Of a stretch of 8,053 bases of DNA, positions 6,344 to 8,053 are shown piece by piece. The translations under genes were made by a program, and so were the position numbers. This DNA is from Savagea sp. (GTDB lineage: Bacteria > Bacillota > Bacilli > Bacillales_A > Planococcaceae), in the NCBI GenBank assembly GCA_030147435.1, contig JASKZX010000157.1:1-8053 (forward strand), given 5' to 3'. The notes below the pieces were generated by a model. It was not told the origin of the DNA. It did not search any database and saw only the letters and a program-made list of their open reading frames with translations. Numbering within the stretch: the stretch's first letter is position 1; the number at the start of each line of letters is the position of its first letter.

Positions 6344-6374
6344 TAGCTTACTAAAAATAGAAATGAGGAATTTT

Positions 6375-7328
6375 ATGTATATGAAGCGACTAATGATTAT
6401 TTTATTCATGGCATCTACTTTCATTTTTCTCCAAGCTTGTGGGAAATCAGATGCTGACAACCTTATCGGTACGTGGCAAATGATGAATGATGAGCAAGCT
6501 GGTGCAGTGATTGACTTTACTGAAGATACTGCCATCGCTTATGACCTTAACGGTGAGGCACATCCTGTACCTTACAAGTTCATTGAAACGAATGATGACC
6601 ATTGGATGATTTATGTCATTGAACCGTCAAACAATAAAGAAGACCTTTTCTTCCAAGGTTATTTTGAAAATAAAAATACTGCAATCTATCATGATTTTTT
6701 AGATAAAGAAGACGATGAGCAACAAAAGGTAGAGATGCATCGAATAAAAGATATTGAAAAGGCACTTTCTGTCGCTCGTGAACAAAAAGAAAAAGAAAAA
6801 AAGAAAAAAGAAAAAGAAAATAAAAAAATCCAAGAAGAAATGGAAAAACAAGAAGAAAAAGAACGAAAAGAACAAGTAGCGCAAGAAGAACAGAAAGAAC
6901 TAGAGAAAAAAGAACAGATCGCTCGTGAGCAGGAAGAAAAAGAGAAGCAAAACGACCGCTCTTCTGCAGCAACTGATCCGCAAACACTCAACACGCTTAC
7001 ACAACGAGCAACAGACCTTCAAAAAAGAATGGTAGCTGAACGCAATAAAGCGTATCCAAACAGTCAAGCACCTGTTGGATTTACAGGTCAATACCTCAAT
7101 GATTGGGATCAATTACTCAACGACATATGGCAAGAAATTCGAACGACATTACCGAAAGACCAGTTTCAACCTTTACTCGAAGAACAACGTGAATGGGTCG
7201 CTATCAAAGAGAGCGTGACAGAAAGTGCAAATTCTCCTGACAGCTCTTCTATTCAACGTGCAGGTGCCAATGACGAAGTAACACAAATGATTGAAGCACG
7301 TGTATTTAAACTCCTTCAATATTTATAA
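6375..7328 (+). CDS. Lipoprotein: lipocalin-like domain, coiled coil, LprI-like (DUF1311) domain
   Basis: A 317-residue predicted lipoprotein. The start ATG 6375 lies six bases after GAGG (6365-6368). ATG 6363 overlaps that SD, and ATG 6381 is possible. MKR, a hydrophobic core and lipobox LQAC put the lipid on C22. Residues 29-125 open with LIGTWQM and carry an acidic beta-rich stretch like lipocalin-like domains. Residues 127-194 are nearly pure K, E and Q, a coiled-coil stalk. Residues 205-317 match the LprI N-terminal/DUF1311 pattern: DWDQLLNDIW, then LPKDQFQPLLEEQREWV (258-274), then a final helix with EAR. LprI-type proteins include a mycobacterial lysozyme inhibitor. The conserved cysteines often seen in Gram-negative members are absent. 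A role in protecting or sensing the cell wall is inference. Confidence 0.85.
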   Translation: MYMKRLMIILFMASTFIFLQACGKSDADNLIGTWQMMNDEQAGAVIDFTEDTAIAYDLNGEAHPVPYKFIETNDDHWMIYVIEPSNNKEDLFFQGYFENKNTAIYHDFLDKEDDEQQKVEMHRIKDIEKALSVAREQKEKEKKKKEKENKKIQEEMEKQEEKERKEQVAQEEQKELEKKEQIAREQEEKEKQNDRSSAATDPQTLNTLTQRATDLQKRMVAERNKAYPNSQAPVGFTGQYLNDWDQLLNDIWQEIRTTLPKDQFQPLLEEQREWVAIKESVTESANSPDSSSIQRAGANDEVTQMIEARVFKLLQYL

Positions 7329-7380
7329 AGAGTATGAACATTCTCTCGTATAAAAACGAGAGGATGTTCGCACTCTTTTT
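7327..7380 (+). terminator. Long hairpin terminator of the LprI-domain lipoprotein
   Basis: The stem runs from 7327 to 7378 with about 22 pairs, one A-C mismatch (7334/7371) and two G-T pairs. CTCTCGT (7343-7349) pairs with ACGAGAG (7356-7362) at the tip, around loop ATAAAA. The stem base AAAGAGT/ACTCTTT is followed by more T to 7382. It starts on the last two bases of the stop codon. Confidence 0.93.
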
Positions 7381-7400
7381 TTATTCTATTAAATAGACAA

Positions 7401-7437
7401 AAGTAGCGTCACCGTTTTTCTTACGGTGGCGCTACTT
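7401..7437 (-). terminator. Hairpin terminator of the downstream minus-strand membrane gene
   Basis: AAGTAGCGTCACCGT (7401-7415) pairs with ACGGTGGCGCTACTT (7423-7437) with one G-T pair and a seven-base loop. Read on the minus strand it follows the stop of the membrane gene by 15 bases and ends in TTTTG, a short U-tail. The plus-strand side has no good T-run. Confidence 0.7.
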
Positions 7438-7452
7438 CTGTACTTTGTTTCA

Positions 7453-8037
7453 TTATTTTTCTTGTTGATGCGCTTTTGGCAACCGGTATAAGAAAGGAAC
7501 ACTCACTAAAAAAATAAGAGGACTGAATAAGAAAATAACACCGACATGAACGAAAAAGCGTAAGAAAATATCTTTTACAACAAAGATCGCATAGGACAGC
7601 ACTTTCGCTTGATGGAGACGTTCATCTTCTCTTTCAAAGTAGCGATCATTCGTATGAATCCCACCATTTTTATAATACGTGGTCGTACGTTCACGAATAT
7701 AAAGAGGTGGAGTAATATTTTTCATAATATGAATTCTTTCAATTAACAAAGCAAATGAATCAATAATGGAAGAACTTCGAAATACTTTTTTGTACCATTT
7801 CGTTTCAGCTACTACGTGTAATGCATAAGGATAAAAGAAGATCCAAACAATAGAAAAAATCGTGAATGAAAGAGTGTTGAATGTATCACGTAATGAAGTA
7901 TAGCCGTAAGAGATATTCGAGTAAAAGAAGAAGCTATTCAAAAATAAGAGAAGAAAAGGTAGTGGTAATAAATAGTCACGTAAACGAAACTTTTTCATTA
8001 CTTCAACATATTGTTTCGTTGTCGCTTGATTCGTCAT
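7453..8037 (-). CDS. Multi-pass membrane protein of unknown function
   Basis: A 194-residue protein that I do not recognise. AAAGGAG (8051-8045) lies seven bases before ATG 8037, a strong ribosome site. Hydrophobic segments lie at about 22-42, 55-77 and 162-184, with a weaker one at 146-160. Between the second and third is an 80-residue polar loop containing RERTTTYYKNGG and the acidic-basic run DRYFEREDER (131-140). Aromatic residues, mainly Phe and Tyr, are unusually frequent in the membrane segments. Both ends are short and charged. No catalytic or transport motif was seen. The promoter is outside the window, so it may belong to an operon continuing to the right. Confidence 0.8.
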   Translation of the reverse strand: MTNQATTKQYVEVMKKFRLRDYLLPLPFLLLFLNSFFFYSNISYGYTSLRDTFNTLSFTIFSIVWIFFYPYALHVVAETKWYKKVFRSSSIIDSFALLIERIHIMKNITPPLYIRERTTTYYKNGGIHTNDRYFEREDERLHQAKVLSYAIFVVKDIFLRFFVHVGVIFLFSPLIFLVSVPFLYRLPKAHQQEK

Positions 8038-8053
8038 ATAATCGCTCCTTTAT

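Overview
The window looks like ordinary chromosome from a low-GC Gram-positive bacterium of the order Bacillales. The signs are A/G-rich Shine-Dalgarno sites (AGGAGG, AAGGAGGG, AAAGGAG), TTG starts, short lipoprotein signal peptides, U-tailed hairpin terminators, a CcpA-type cre site, and a dihydrouridine synthase that I recall as close to B. subtilis YfjN. I see no transposase, integrase, phage gene, tRNA, rRNA or CRISPR array. The genus cannot be told from the sequence alone.

Layout, left to right. (1) Bases 1-47 hold the end of a terminator hairpin immediately before the ribosome site of a NorA/Bmr-type MFS drug-efflux gene (48-1226, +). (2) That gene converges on a two-gene minus-strand stretch: a GNAT acetyltransferase (2870-2250) followed by a TPR/coiled-coil lipoprotein (2173-1247), probably with its own promoter. 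(3) A divergent gap of about 190 bp with inverted repeats precedes a tRNA-dihydrouridine synthase (3073-4038, +). (4) This converges, through a shared two-way terminator, on a Na+/phosphate symporter-family protein with a PhoU-like tail (5690-4074, -). (5) A 359-bp divergent gap contains a full-consensus cre match and leads into an easily missed 52-residue membrane protein starting at TTG (6050-6208, +) with its own terminator. (6) A second lipoprotein (6375-7328, +) combines a lipocalin-like domain, a charged coiled coil and an LprI-like (DUF1311) domain. (7) Two hairpins separate it from a minus-strand membrane protein of unknown function (8037-7453).

The genes do not form one pathway. Most are single transcription units in convergent pairs, each junction closed by hairpin terminators. 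The common theme is the cell envelope: six of the eight proteins are membrane or lipid-anchored. No clearly new multi-gene system is visible. The best leads are the terminator placed like an attenuator in front of the efflux gene, the TTG-start membrane miniprotein with cre-like sites upstream, a possible SD-masking repeat in the phosphate-transporter leader, and the unusual domain make-up of the second lipoprotein.
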